The translations under genes were made by a program, and so were the position numbers. From Suilimivivens sp009774465 (GTDB lineage: Bacteria > Bacillota > Clostridia > Lachnospirales > Lachnospiraceae), in the NCBI GenBank assembly GCA_947382645.1, contig CANDAE010000002.1, positions 128,169-192,168 on the forward strand: a DNA stretch of 64,000 nt, in the 5' to 3' direction. The notes below the pieces were generated by a model, which saw nothing but the letters and a program-made list of their open reading frames with translations, did not search any database and was not told the origin of the DNA. This document shows, in pieces, positions 15,808 through 24,234 of this stretch. The stretch's first letter is position 1, and every line of letters begins with the position of its first letter.

Positions 15808-17427
15808 TTGTATAAATTTACCATACTTACTGCAACCAAAGATGAAAAACTGTCCAGGCTCTTTGACCATTTCTTTCAGAGAGATGACATTTCCCACAAA
15901 TTGATTGGAAATGTAAAGGATAAAGACAGTCTGCCTGCCCAAACTTTACGTTTTTTCCCTGATATTATTCTGCTGGACGCCGGTTTTTCCGGTTTTGATA
16001 CCTTTCCTTTAGTTGACCGGATTCGCGAAAACTATAAGGATTGTATTATTATTCTTATTTCCGCCAATCCAACTGTAGATTTTCTCTTAGAAGCAATTCA
16101 CAAACATGTTTCCGACATAATTACCGCTCCTGTTACCGAAGAAATCTTATATAAAACTTTCCAGCAGGATTTTATGCTGCCTGCTTATCTGTCCCAAAAC
16201 AGTTCCTTTTTTTCTAACTCCGCCAGCCGGCAGTTATTCATATACAAAGATGCCTACAGTGACAAGCTGCAAAATGAACCTCTTTCTAAAATCAACGAAA
16301 GCTATGGCACTTTTTTCAGAAAAGGCTTTTTCCGTGGATTAATTGTAAAAATGGACTACCCAAGTAACATTATGTCCATTTTTGAAAACAACCATCTGCG
16401 GGATAAAATCATTCTCATCATCAGGAAATATTTGTCTTCTCTTTGCTATGATATTTTGTTTGACAAGCTTTCGGACGGTGTATACGTTCTCTTAAACTAC
16501 TCAACCTCCCAGCATGAATCCATAAATGCTGCGTCCAGAGAAATGTTTTCAGAAATTAAAGACTCTTTACAGTTTTTATATGGCGTGATTGTCACCATGT
16601 GCATCAGTAAAGAATATACAAATGTAAGGGATTTTCAAAATATTAAAAATGAAGTTTTTGATGCCAGATATTTTCGCATCCATTTTGGAACCAATAAGAT
16701 CCTGTCTACCAATTACGCAGACAAGCCACAGATTTCATCGGAAAAAGCCTGGCATCTCCGCCAGCTTTTAGAGCAGATAAAGCATAACTTCCGAATACTG
16801 GATATTCCAGCCAGCACTGCCAAACTCAAACAGTTTTTCCTTTATGTGAAAGACAACAATATTATCTATACCAACGAAGTCCGGCTGCATATACGTCTTT
16901 TAATTGACAGCCTTTTCGAACTTTACGCAAAAGAAATTGATCAGTATACTTCCGCCGCCGATTTAAAACATGAATTTATCTACCGGGTAAATATGGCTTT
17001 TTCCTTTGACCGCATACAGATAACCTTTTTGGAAACGGTCACGGATATTTTAACCAATGTCTCCAATGTAATTCGCCGCCAATACCCCAGAGCAGTGGCA
17101 GACGCCATTCTTTTTATAGAAAAAAACTATCAAAAAGAAGTTTCCCTTAACATGCTTGCAAAAACAGCAGGGCTTACTCCCTCCTACTTTTCCGCTCTTT
17201 TCAAAAAAGAAACAGGAGAGACCTTATCAGACTATCTGATCCGCTACCGCCTTGCCATTGCCCAGCAACTGCTGAAAGAAAGCCGGTTATCCATCGCTGA
17301 AGTGGCGGCATCAGCAGGCTATATGGACGTGAAATACTTCAGCAGACTGTTTAAGAAGCAAATGAATATTACCCCTTCGGCATTTCGGAAGCTTACTTCT
17401 CCACAGGCAGGTACAAAAACAGGTTAA
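15808..17427 (+). CDS. AraC-family response regulator with degenerate receiver domain
   Basis: About 539 residues from TTG 15808, which has GGAGGAG 6 bases upstream; an earlier TTG at 15775 lies in the promoter. The N-terminal 110 residues look like a receiver: FTILTATKDEKLSRLF, then PDIILLDAGFSGFDTFPLVD with the probable phosphoacceptor Asp. The switch Lys-Pro of true receivers is replaced by TAPVTEE. The centre has no recognised fold. The last 100 residues are a double AraC helix-turn-helix: EVSLNMLAKTAGLTPSYFSA and SIAEVAASAGYMDVKYFSR. It is divergent from the peptide-transport operon and probably senses or responds to the imported ligand. No kinase is encoded with it. Confidence 0.85.
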   Translation: MYKFTILTATKDEKLSRLFDHFFQRDDISHKLIGNVKDKDSLPAQTLRFFPDIILLDAGFSGFDTFPLVDRIRENYKDCIIILISANPTVDFLLEAIHKHVSDIITAPVTEEILYKTFQQDFMLPAYLSQNSSFFSNSASRQLFIYKDAYSDKLQNEPLSKINESYGTFFRKGFFRGLIVKMDYPSNIMSIFENNHLRDKIILIIRKYLSSLCYDILFDKLSDGVYVLLNYSTSQHESINAASREMFSEIKDSLQFLYGVIVTMCISKEYTNVRDFQNIKNEVFDARYFRIHFGTNKILSTNYADKPQISSEKAWHLRQLLEQIKHNFRILDIPASTAKLKQFFLYVKDNNIIYTNEVRLHIRLLIDSLFELYAKEIDQYTSAADLKHEFIYRVNMAFSFDRIQITFLETVTDILTNVSNVIRRQYPRAVADAILFIEKNYQKEVSLNMLAKTAGLTPSYFSALFKKETGETLSDYLIRYRLAIAQQLLKESRLSIAEVAASAGYMDVKYFSRLFKKQMNITPSAFRKLTSPQAGTKTG

Positions 17428-18724
17428 AGCTCTGTTCCTTTCTCTTTATCTCCATGCTCCCGCCATATTTCTTCACGATTTTCTGAATGCTTGCCAGACC
17501 GAAACCATGATTCTCCACATCCTTTTTGGTGGTTCGCGGAAGATAAATACCTCCTGTAATTTTCCTGTTGTTTTTATAGGAATCCCCATATACAGATTCT
17601 TCTTTGACATCCTCACTCTTACAGGCATTTTTGATATTAACTGCCAGGATTCCTTTTCCCAGCCTTGCATCCAGATTAACTTCCCGTAAAGGCTCTTCAA
17701 GCTCCATGCACGCCTCCACCGCATTGTCCAGTGCATTGGCAAAAATTGCGCAGATATCGGCCTTTTCAAAGGGAAGCTCTCCTTCAATGTCCAACTTTGC
17801 CGAAAACCTCACTTTTTTCTGTCTCATCAAACCGGCCTTGTTCGTGAGCACTGCGTTTACTGTAGGATCGCCGCACCAGGAAAGCACCTGTACCAGTGTG
17901 GGATTATCCAGCATTCCCTTGATATACTCTTCCCTGCGCTGTTCCGGTAATGCTAAAAGCGCCTGTAGATGATTGGACATATCGTGCCTTAATCTTCGAA
18001 TCTCAAACTGATGCTGCTCCATATTTTCATAATATTTCTGATTCATAAGGGCCAGTGTATTTTCTCTCTCCAGCCGCTGCTGCTGTTCCAAAACGATAAG
18101 TACGCGTAAAAGGCCTACAAAGGACAGCATCACCACCAGAAACAGAACTATATCAGCAATCACAGTTGATGCAATACTGCCATAAGGACTTCTAAGCAGA
18201 ATAGCAGAAGAAAGTATTGCCAGGGGCGTCAGCGTCAGCACAAGCATCACCCTCCAAAGGGAAGGGGAAAGTTCAAACTCTCTCTCCGGTCTTCGAAAAT
18301 GAACCATCAGGTACAAAAATACTGCAAAAATAAGTCTGCCTACTGTGTACATATTGCCATGAAACTCATCTATCCCACAGTAATGGGCCAAAAATCCCAG
18401 ACAATTATCATAAAGGGCATTAAACGCAAAAATTGAGCTGGAAAGAATCAGCCCCAACGTAATCTTTTTAAGGAAACTTCCTTTACAGGTAATCCATATC
18501 ATAAACAGGAAAAGTGCTATACTGTATGACAAATTTACCAAATCGCCTATGAAAATAACAGTAAAGCTGGCTACCCAGCACCCAATCAGGCAAAGCAGCC
18601 TCCACCACCATTTTTCTTTTATTTGAATCAAACAGGATAGAGAAAGATAAATAAAAACTGCCGCCACCATCCCCAGTATGCCGAAAGGAAGTTGTTTGAT
18701 CCATTCCCAGATAATCATACTCAT
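17393..18724 (-). CDS. GHKL-domain sensor histidine kinase (AgrC/CitA-like)
   Basis: 443 residues. About six hydrophobic helices fill residues 1-210. A cytoplasmic part follows with the phospho-acceptor His in FEIRRLRHDMSNHLQALLAL, the N box ADICAIFANALDNAVEACME and the G box NHGFGLASIQKIVKKYGGSM. This is the layout of AgrC-type kinases that sense peptides through the membrane domain. The start overlaps the stop of the LytTR regulator gene (ATGA-type overlap), so the two are coupled. The 3' end overlaps the AraC-type gene by 35 bp, tail to tail. Confidence 0.9.
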   Translation of the reverse strand: MSMIIWEWIKQLPFGILGMVAAVFIYLSLSCLIQIKEKWWWRLLCLIGCWVASFTVIFIGDLVNLSYSIALFLFMIWITCKGSFLKKITLGLILSSSIFAFNALYDNCLGFLAHYCGIDEFHGNMYTVGRLIFAVFLYLMVHFRRPEREFELSPSLWRVMLVLTLTPLAILSSAILLRSPYGSIASTVIADIVLFLVVMLSFVGLLRVLIVLEQQQRLERENTLALMNQKYYENMEQHQFEIRRLRHDMSNHLQALLALPEQRREEYIKGMLDNPTLVQVLSWCGDPTVNAVLTNKAGLMRQKKVRFSAKLDIEGELPFEKADICAIFANALDNAVEACMELEEPLREVNLDARLGKGILAVNIKNACKSEDVKEESVYGDSYKNNRKITGGIYLPRTTKKDVENHGFGLASIQKIVKKYGGSMEIKRKEQSFNLFLYLPVEK

Positions 18725-19449
18725 GACCGGTCCCCTCCCAGCAGGGCTTTTGCCAGTTTCACTGTGGCTTCTTCTTTCATATTTCTGCTCATGGGAAGTT
18801 CTTTTCCACCCACTGTAACGCTCTCTCCCCCAATATATGTTACCTGTCCGGGATTTACCAGATATCTTTGATGAATCCGGACAAAGGCGCCGGATAACTG
18901 GGTTTCCACCTGATCCAGCTTTCCATAAAAAGAATATGCTTCCTTTTCATCCTTCTCTTTAAGAACCACATTTACCTTCCTTTTATCACTGTAAAAATAG
19001 GATATATTTTCCAGTGGAATCCGATAAGTCCCTTCCGGATTTTTAAAGATAAAATTCTCCTCTCTTTTATCAAAAATTTTCTCCCTCACCCGCCCCAAAA
19101 CTTCCGAAAGGCGCTCCGTGCCTGCCGGTTTAATCACATAGTCAAGGGCATTTACCTTATATCCGTCAAACACATAATCCCTGTATCCTGTGACAAACAC
19201 AATGCACAGCTCCTTATCAAACTCCCTGATCTGCCCTGCCGCCTCCATTCCGCTTATCCCTTTCATTTCCACATCAAGAAACAAAAGGTCAATTTCCCCG
19301 GGATGCTTTTCCAGCCAGCGCACCGCACTTTCTCCTGTAGAAAATTCATAAACGATTTGTTCCGCGCCCTCTCTTATTACCTTCTCAAGCGCAAACCGCA
19401 AGGCGTCCCTTGCCTCCATCTGATCATCACATATACCAATGCGAAGCAT
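18721..19449 (-). CDS. LytTR-family response regulator (AgrA-like)
   Basis: About 242 residues from ATG 19449 (GGTGAGGAAA upstream); a start at 19473 would add eight residues without a ribosome site. Receiver domain: RIGICDDQMEARDAL, phosphoacceptor Asp in DLLFLDVEMKGISGMEAA and the switch Lys in ALDYVIKPAG. The C-terminal LytTR DNA-binding domain includes NISYFYSDKRKVNVVLKE and FVRIHQRYLVNP. It is phosphorylated by the kinase encoded just downstream. The divergent BceAB-like exporter 500 bp away is the likely target. Confidence 0.9.
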   Translation of the reverse strand: MLRIGICDDQMEARDALRFALEKVIREGAEQIVYEFSTGESAVRWLEKHPGEIDLLFLDVEMKGISGMEAAGQIREFDKELCIVFVTGYRDYVFDGYKVNALDYVIKPAGTERLSEVLGRVREKIFDKREENFIFKNPEGTYRIPLENISYFYSDKRKVNVVLKEKDEKEAYSFYGKLDQVETQLSGAFVRIHQRYLVNPGQVTYIGGESVTVGGKELPMSRNMKEEATVKLAKALLGGDRS

Positions 19450-19720
19450 TTTCCTCACCACCTGTAAAATCAATCCAAAACCAAAGTATGCTTATTTCAA
19501 ACAAACATCATAATTATAATCTGTTCTTATTAGAAACACAATTCGCAACAGCAATTTCACTATACCAAACATTACAAAATCCCCACCAAACTTTACACAC
19601 TTTTCACCATCTCCCCAAAGATTACATCACACCTGCCAAAAATAACACCCCCGCATTTACTTTCATGCATTCCTGCTATACTTACCTCAAGATACAACAC
19701 TTAATCACAACCAAATAATT

Positions 19721-19900
19721 GTGAAGCCAGCGCCTGGCTGAATCTTCCGGCAATCTATTTTGTGAAAAGCCTTTTATGCCATGAAGCCAGGACCATAAAA
19801 GGCAGGAGGACCGTTGTCCGACTGACTTTTGCATTACTGGGCCTGGCGGAATGCCCGGCATACAGGATTTGAACGAAATAGATTGCCGGAAGATTCCCCC
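19721..19900. repeat. Nested inverted-repeat element upstream of the BceAB-like operon
   Basis: A perfect 20-bp inverted repeat (19741-19760 and 19876-19895) encloses further hairpins: GCCTTTTATG (19769-19778) with CATAAAAGGC (19794-19803), and GGAC-CGTT-GTCC (19808-19819), then a GC-rich stretch GGGCCTGGCGGAATGCCC. A small hairpin AGCCAG-CGC-CTGGCT (19725-19739) sits just outside. As RNA it would fold into one long closing helix with a multi-branched interior. No target-site duplication and no ORF. It may be a structured RNA leader or a MITE-like element. Confidence 0.55.
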
Positions 19901-19952
19901 GCACCGCTTTCACATTATCCATTCAAATTTAAAATCATAAGAGAGGTGCGCT

Positions 19953-20729
19953 ATGTTATATGTAAAAAATCTTCACAAATCTTATCAAAGTGGAAACAAA
20001 TCCTATTCCGTATTAAAAGGAATCAATTTATCTGTTGCAGATCAGGAATTTGTTGCAGTAATGGGGCCTTCCGGTTCCGGAAAAAGTACTCTGCTCAACT
20101 GTATTTCCTGCTACATTCCCTTTGAGGAGGGAACCATCACTTTAGGAAATAAGGAACTAAAAGGCCTTGATGAAAATGCTCTTGCTAAAATAAGGAATGA
20201 AAAACTGGGATTTGTCTTTCAGGATTTTATGCTTCTTGACGGGCTTACTGTAAGAGAAAACATTCTGGTTCCCAGAATCATTCAGGGGAAAGTGGATGAA
20301 GAAGCCGAAAAACTTGCAGATCAGCTCTTATCCCTTTTCGGCATTAACCATATTGCCGACAAGTATCCGGCAGATGTTTCCGGCGGTGAACGCCAGAGAA
20401 CTGCTGTAGCCAGAAGCCTGATTAATCAGCCGCTACTTATTCTTGCAGATGAGCCTACTGGAAATCTTGACAGCAAATCCAGCCGGGCAGTGATAGAGTC
20501 CTTTGAAAATGCCAGAAACAAACTTGGCGCTTCCATCTTTATGGTCACTCATGACAGCTTTGCCGCTTCCTTCTGCGACCGGGTAATTTTACTGAAAGAT
20601 GGCGCTGTCTATAAAACATTAGAAGCCACGCCGGGGTGTAAAGAAGAAAAGCGAAGCGCTTTTCAGGATCGTCTTTTAGACGCGATTCGGGAAATGAGCA
20701 ATTTAAATTCTGAAGATGGCAGAGCTTAA
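19953..20729 (+). CDS. ABC transporter ATP-binding protein (BceA/MacB class)
   Basis: 258 residues with GAGAGGTG before the start. Walker A GPSGSGKSTLL, Q-loop FVFQDFMLLDGLTV, signature VSGGERQRTAVARSL, Walker B LLILADEPTGNLDS and H-loop THDS are all intact. The LDS after Walker B and small size are typical of ATPases that pair with FtsX-like permeases. Such exporters remove or disarm antimicrobial peptides such as bacitracin and often signal to a linked kinase. It is encoded 17 bp before its permease. Confidence 0.9.
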   Translation: MLYVKNLHKSYQSGNKSYSVLKGINLSVADQEFVAVMGPSGSGKSTLLNCISCYIPFEEGTITLGNKELKGLDENALAKIRNEKLGFVFQDFMLLDGLTVRENILVPRIIQGKVDEEAEKLADQLLSLFGINHIADKYPADVSGGERQRTAVARSLINQPLLILADEPTGNLDSKSSRAVIESFENARNKLGASIFMVTHDSFAASFCDRVILLKDGAVYKTLEATPGCKEEKRSAFQDRLLDAIREMSNLNSEDGRA

Positions 20730-20745
20730 GAGGGAGGGATAAGAA

Positions 20746-22848
20746 ATGACAACCTTAAAACAACTTGAAAAAAAGCTCCAAAAAGCTGATACAAAAATAG
20801 CAGGCCTTTACCTGTTCTGTAATTTCATTTCCCTGCTGCTGATTACCGCTTACTCCGCCATGATGCTTTCTCCCACCGTGCTTTTAGTCCTTCCGGAAGG
20901 AGGCGACAGCCGCAAGCAGATGACTGCCATCTTCGTGCTGGCACTGTTTGGATGTGTGGTATTTACCATTTATGCCTCCGGCCTTTTCTTTCGGAAAAAG
21001 GCAAAACAATTGGGAACTCTCATGGCTCTTGGCGCCTCCGGCCGCCAGCTCCTTCCCGGCCTGCTTAAAGAAGTTCTCCTGTTAAGTTCCCTTTCTTCCC
21101 TGGCCGGAATTTTGGCAGGCTTCCCATTTGTTATTCTGCTATGGAATTCTTTCCGGCTTTTCCTTACGGACAGCGCACAAATGGTTTTGAAATTTGATTT
21201 TAAATGCCTGTATTTATCCGCAGTGTTTTTTGTTATTGTAGTTGCCTTTTCCTGTGCAAATGCTTACCGTTATCTGAAACGTACAAACATCATGGAAGTA
21301 ATGCACGAAGAACATCGGAACGAACCTGTGAAAGAATTAGGCGCCTGGTGCGCTCCCGCAGGCATCCTGCTTATTTTAATCGGCGCTGGTCTTGGATATT
21401 TTGCTCCTTACGCCTACGAGGAACTGTTCAGCGCTTTTCCGCCCGCATGGCTTAATCTGCTTTATGCTCCTGTTTTCGCAGGCCTTTACTTAATCATGCT
21501 GCACACTGTGGTGCATGGCTGGGGCTCCCGCAAAAAACATCCTTACAAAAATCTGATTGCCAGAAGCATGATGAAATTTCAGGGAAAACAGACGGTAAAT
21601 AATCTGCTGGTAAGCACAGTACTCACCGCCGGAACTGCCTTTGCCATCTTTTACATCCCCATGATGAGTGTGGGACATACAATGGAAATTAATTCCCGGC
21701 CATATGATTACTACTACCACTACCGGGCAGATCAGAAGGTTTTTAATGAAGAAAAAATTTCCGACCTGGCTGCAAAATATGACCTGGCAATTAAAGATTA
21801 TAAACTCGCCCCTTACTTATCCCTGGCTATGGATGGCACTGCTATTGTCGAAGATGAAGGACAAAATTTTCATTATGAATACATTCCGTTCCTTGAGGAA
21901 GGTAAATTCTTTTCCGAAACTGCCTTTGAAGCCTTCACCGGAACAGAAATTTCCGTAGCTCCCGGAAGTTACATGGCTGTTTCCAATGCAGACGAAACCG
22001 GATTGTACTATTTGAATTCACAGGCAACTGTTCTCACCAATATGGTTACCCATAATACTCTTTCTGTAAGCTTTGCCGGATATGCTCATTACGGGCTTCT
22101 GGTAGACCAAAGAGGCTCTTATATCCTGAATGATGAGGATTATGAAACAATTGCCGCAGGCATTACTCCGGAATGGGCCGGAAACACAGTGTCTTTTAAT
22201 ATGGATGGAAAAGACAACTATTTATTTGCCCAGGATTTCTTTTATACTTTTATTTCTCTTTTCGGCCCTGAATGTGAGTACCCAATTTACTATGACAGAG
22301 TGGCACAATATCAGTCACAATTAAATGGAGAAATTTACTGGGGAGATACCGAGCGGATGACGCAGGTCAGCTATTCGGAACCTGACACCACTGATTTTAG
22401 ATACTATTGGACTTATATGCCTAAAATCCGCATTTTAGATCAGACAGATTATTTAAGGACTTTTTCCGTGTTCCTTATGATGTTCCTTTTTATTGCCATT
22501 ATCTGTTCCCTTGCCGCAATGATCATCAGCTATACCCGCTGCATGACCATTGCCCTTAATAACCGTTATGTTTTTGAAGATTTAAAACGCCTGGGAGCAT
22601 CACCTACTTTTTTAAAAAAGGAAATCAAAGGCCAGGCAGGGCCGGTGTTTAAGGTTCCCACCCTTGTAGGAATGACCGCTATGTATCTTTTATATGCTCT
22701 TTTAATGTTTGCCAACGACGGTATGCTGACTGGCAGTGAAATTGGCGGAATGGCGGTATGCCTTCTGATTCTTATTCTTCTGGCAGGAATCTATTACCTG
22801 ATTTACCGTTATACTGTAAAGAGTATGTGCCGCCAGTTAGAAGTGTAG
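20746..22848 (+). CDS. FtsX-like ABC permease (BceB-like)
   Basis: 700 residues with AGAGGGAGGG upstream. The N-terminal helix pair and FtsX region (GLFFRKKAKQLGTLMALGAS) are followed by further helices. A large extracytoplasmic domain of about 230 residues (about 310-560) separates these from three C-terminal helices. A ten-helix topology with one big loop is the BceB pattern for antimicrobial-peptide resistance and sensing. Its partner is the ATPase just upstream. The AgrC/LytTR pair on the other strand is the likely regulator; this linkage is inferred from position. Confidence 0.85.
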   Translation: MTTLKQLEKKLQKADTKIAGLYLFCNFISLLLITAYSAMMLSPTVLLVLPEGGDSRKQMTAIFVLALFGCVVFTIYASGLFFRKKAKQLGTLMALGASGRQLLPGLLKEVLLLSSLSSLAGILAGFPFVILLWNSFRLFLTDSAQMVLKFDFKCLYLSAVFFVIVVAFSCANAYRYLKRTNIMEVMHEEHRNEPVKELGAWCAPAGILLILIGAGLGYFAPYAYEELFSAFPPAWLNLLYAPVFAGLYLIMLHTVVHGWGSRKKHPYKNLIARSMMKFQGKQTVNNLLVSTVLTAGTAFAIFYIPMMSVGHTMEINSRPYDYYYHYRADQKVFNEEKISDLAAKYDLAIKDYKLAPYLSLAMDGTAIVEDEGQNFHYEYIPFLEEGKFFSETAFEAFTGTEISVAPGSYMAVSNADETGLYYLNSQATVLTNMVTHNTLSVSFAGYAHYGLLVDQRGSYILNDEDYETIAAGITPEWAGNTVSFNMDGKDNYLFAQDFFYTFISLFGPECEYPIYYDRVAQYQSQLNGEIYWGDTERMTQVSYSEPDTTDFRYYWTYMPKIRILDQTDYLRTFSVFLMMFLFIAIICSLAAMIISYTRCMTIALNNRYVFEDLKRLGASPTFLKKEIKGQAGPVFKVPTLVGMTAMYLLYALLMFANDGMLTGSEIGGMAVCLLILILLAGIYYLIYRYTVKSMCRQLEV

Positions 22849-22918
22849 ACTTCTGACGCAGGAGAGCGTACACTCCAGGGCAGCAAATATCACCACTTTT
22901 ACCGGGCAGCACCTGATA

Positions 22919-22962
22919 TAAAAAGGGCAGGGCAGGTTTTAACCCGCTCTGCCGCTTTTATA
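22919..22962. terminator. Bidirectional terminator
   Basis: GGCAGGGC (22926-22933) pairs with GCTCTGCC (22946-22953), with an inner GGTT/AACC stem. Flanking ATATAAAAAG and CTTTTATAT extend the helix. It lies between the convergent permease and methyltransferase genes and can end both transcripts. Confidence 0.75.
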
Positions 22963-24234
22963 TCATTGGATTTCCTTTTTCTCCAAAACTAAAACATAAT
23001 CTATACTAATCTTTCCCCCCATACCCTGCCTTGGTATTCTTATGTATGGATTTTGAATGATGTATCCAAAATGTTGTATTGTTCTATATCCCAACCTGTT
23101 TGCCAGTTCTTCTATCACCCGCCAGCTCTCTATGACAACTTTCCTGATGGTACTGTTTCCAATTACAATGATATATTTGCCCCCTGGATTCATCTGGTGG
23201 TAAACAGCATGCAGGTTCGTTTCCATATCTTCAAAAAACTTCTTTACCACTAATGCTCTTTTTTCATCCTGTTCTACAATTTGATAGAAGTATTTTTTTA
23301 AAAGCCCGCTTCTTTCCAATATGGTAAGACTGCTTTTTTCCTTCTTTGTATTAATCTTTTCAGTTCCTATATACTGGCTCTTTTTTTCTCTTAGCTCTTC
23401 TTCTGTCAGTGTGGCCATCCATAAATTCTCAAGGCGCATTGTCCTTCCATAGTCAAAGGCATTGATATAAGGCGGCGATGTTACCACAAGATCAATTCCA
23501 ACCGGCATTTGAAAAGTAAGGGCATCTCCTTCTATCAGCCTTGTATGCCCCATTTTTTCAATACCTGACAGTTCTGTCATCATTTGTTTATACCGCCGGA
23601 AAACAGACGAAAATTCCTTTATAACAGGAGGCGGTACTTTTTTTACTTTGTTTGACACATAGGGTTTTGGTGAAGTATCATCTGCATTGGATACTCTCTT
23701 TATGATGGAAACCATGCACAGGTTCAAAAAATCCCTTACATCCGTATCCTGCACACAATCAATACAGCTCTTCATTCGTCCAAGCTCCCTGATTGTTCTT
23801 TCAGAAAACCAGTGCTCCAGATTCACAATCTCCGGCCGAAACTGCTCCGCCTGATCCTGCACGATTCTTTTCATTATTTCAGAATATTCCTGTTCCAAAA
23901 CCTCCACCTTTTGGGAATTCAAAACAGTAGTTTTTACTTTAATAATCAACTTTGCTATATCGTCAATTTCCGTTCCATAAGCATCCATTCCATGAATATT
24001 GGCTTCTAACAAGGTTGTGCCGCTTCCTGAAAAAGGATCAAATATCGTTCCCTTTTTATCAGGCAGAAATGTATTTATTCCCCATCTTGGGATTTCCGGA
24101 ATAAACTTACAGGGGTATTTAAACATTCCGTGGGTATAGGAATTGGGATTTGCCTGTTTGATTAAATAAACAGCGCCATTTATCATCTCCAATGGCAATG
24201 ACACTGTTTCAATTATTTGTTCTTTATCAGGCAT
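22963..24234 (-). CDS. DNA methyltransferase (N4-cytosine/N6-adenine class), first of a tandem pair
   Basis: 423 residues with GGGAGAG before the start. An N-terminal motif X-like stretch THGMFKYPCKFIPEIPRWG is followed by the SAM-binding motif I, IFDPFSGSGTTLLEA (about 64-78). The catalytic motif IV is TSPPYINAFDYGRT (about 258). SPPY suggests N4-cytosine or N6-adenine methylation. Motif I precedes motif IV with about 180 residues between, which may hold the target-recognition region. No restriction nuclease is seen next to it. Its start overlaps the end of the second methyltransferase by 22 bp, so the pair is coupled and may methylate the two strands of one asymmetric site. Confidence 0.85.
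   Translation of the reverse strand: MPDKEQIIETVSLPLEMINGAVYLIKQANPNSYTHGMFKYPCKFIPEIPRWGINTFLPDKKGTIFDPFSGSGTTLLEANIHGMDAYGTEIDDIAKLIIKVKTTVLNSQKVEVLEQEYSEIMKRIVQDQAEQFRPEIVNLEHWFSERTIRELGRMKSCIDCVQDTDVRDFLNLCMVSIIKRVSNADDTSPKPYVSNKVKKVPPPVIKEFSSVFRRYKQMMTELSGIEKMGHTRLIEGDALTFQMPVGIDLVVTSPPYINAFDYGRTMRLENLWMATLTEEELREKKSQYIGTEKINTKKEKSSLTILERSGLLKKYFYQIVEQDEKRALVVKKFFEDMETNLHAVYHQMNPGGKYIIVIGNSTIRKVVIESWRVIEELANRLGYRTIQHFGYIIQNPYIRIPRQGMGGKISIDYVLVLEKKEIQ

Noticed and set aside
19741..19895. Insertion sequence bounded by 20-bp inverted repeats
   Set aside because: There is no transposase and no target duplication; the inside is filled with further hairpins, so a structured RNA or MITE is more likely.
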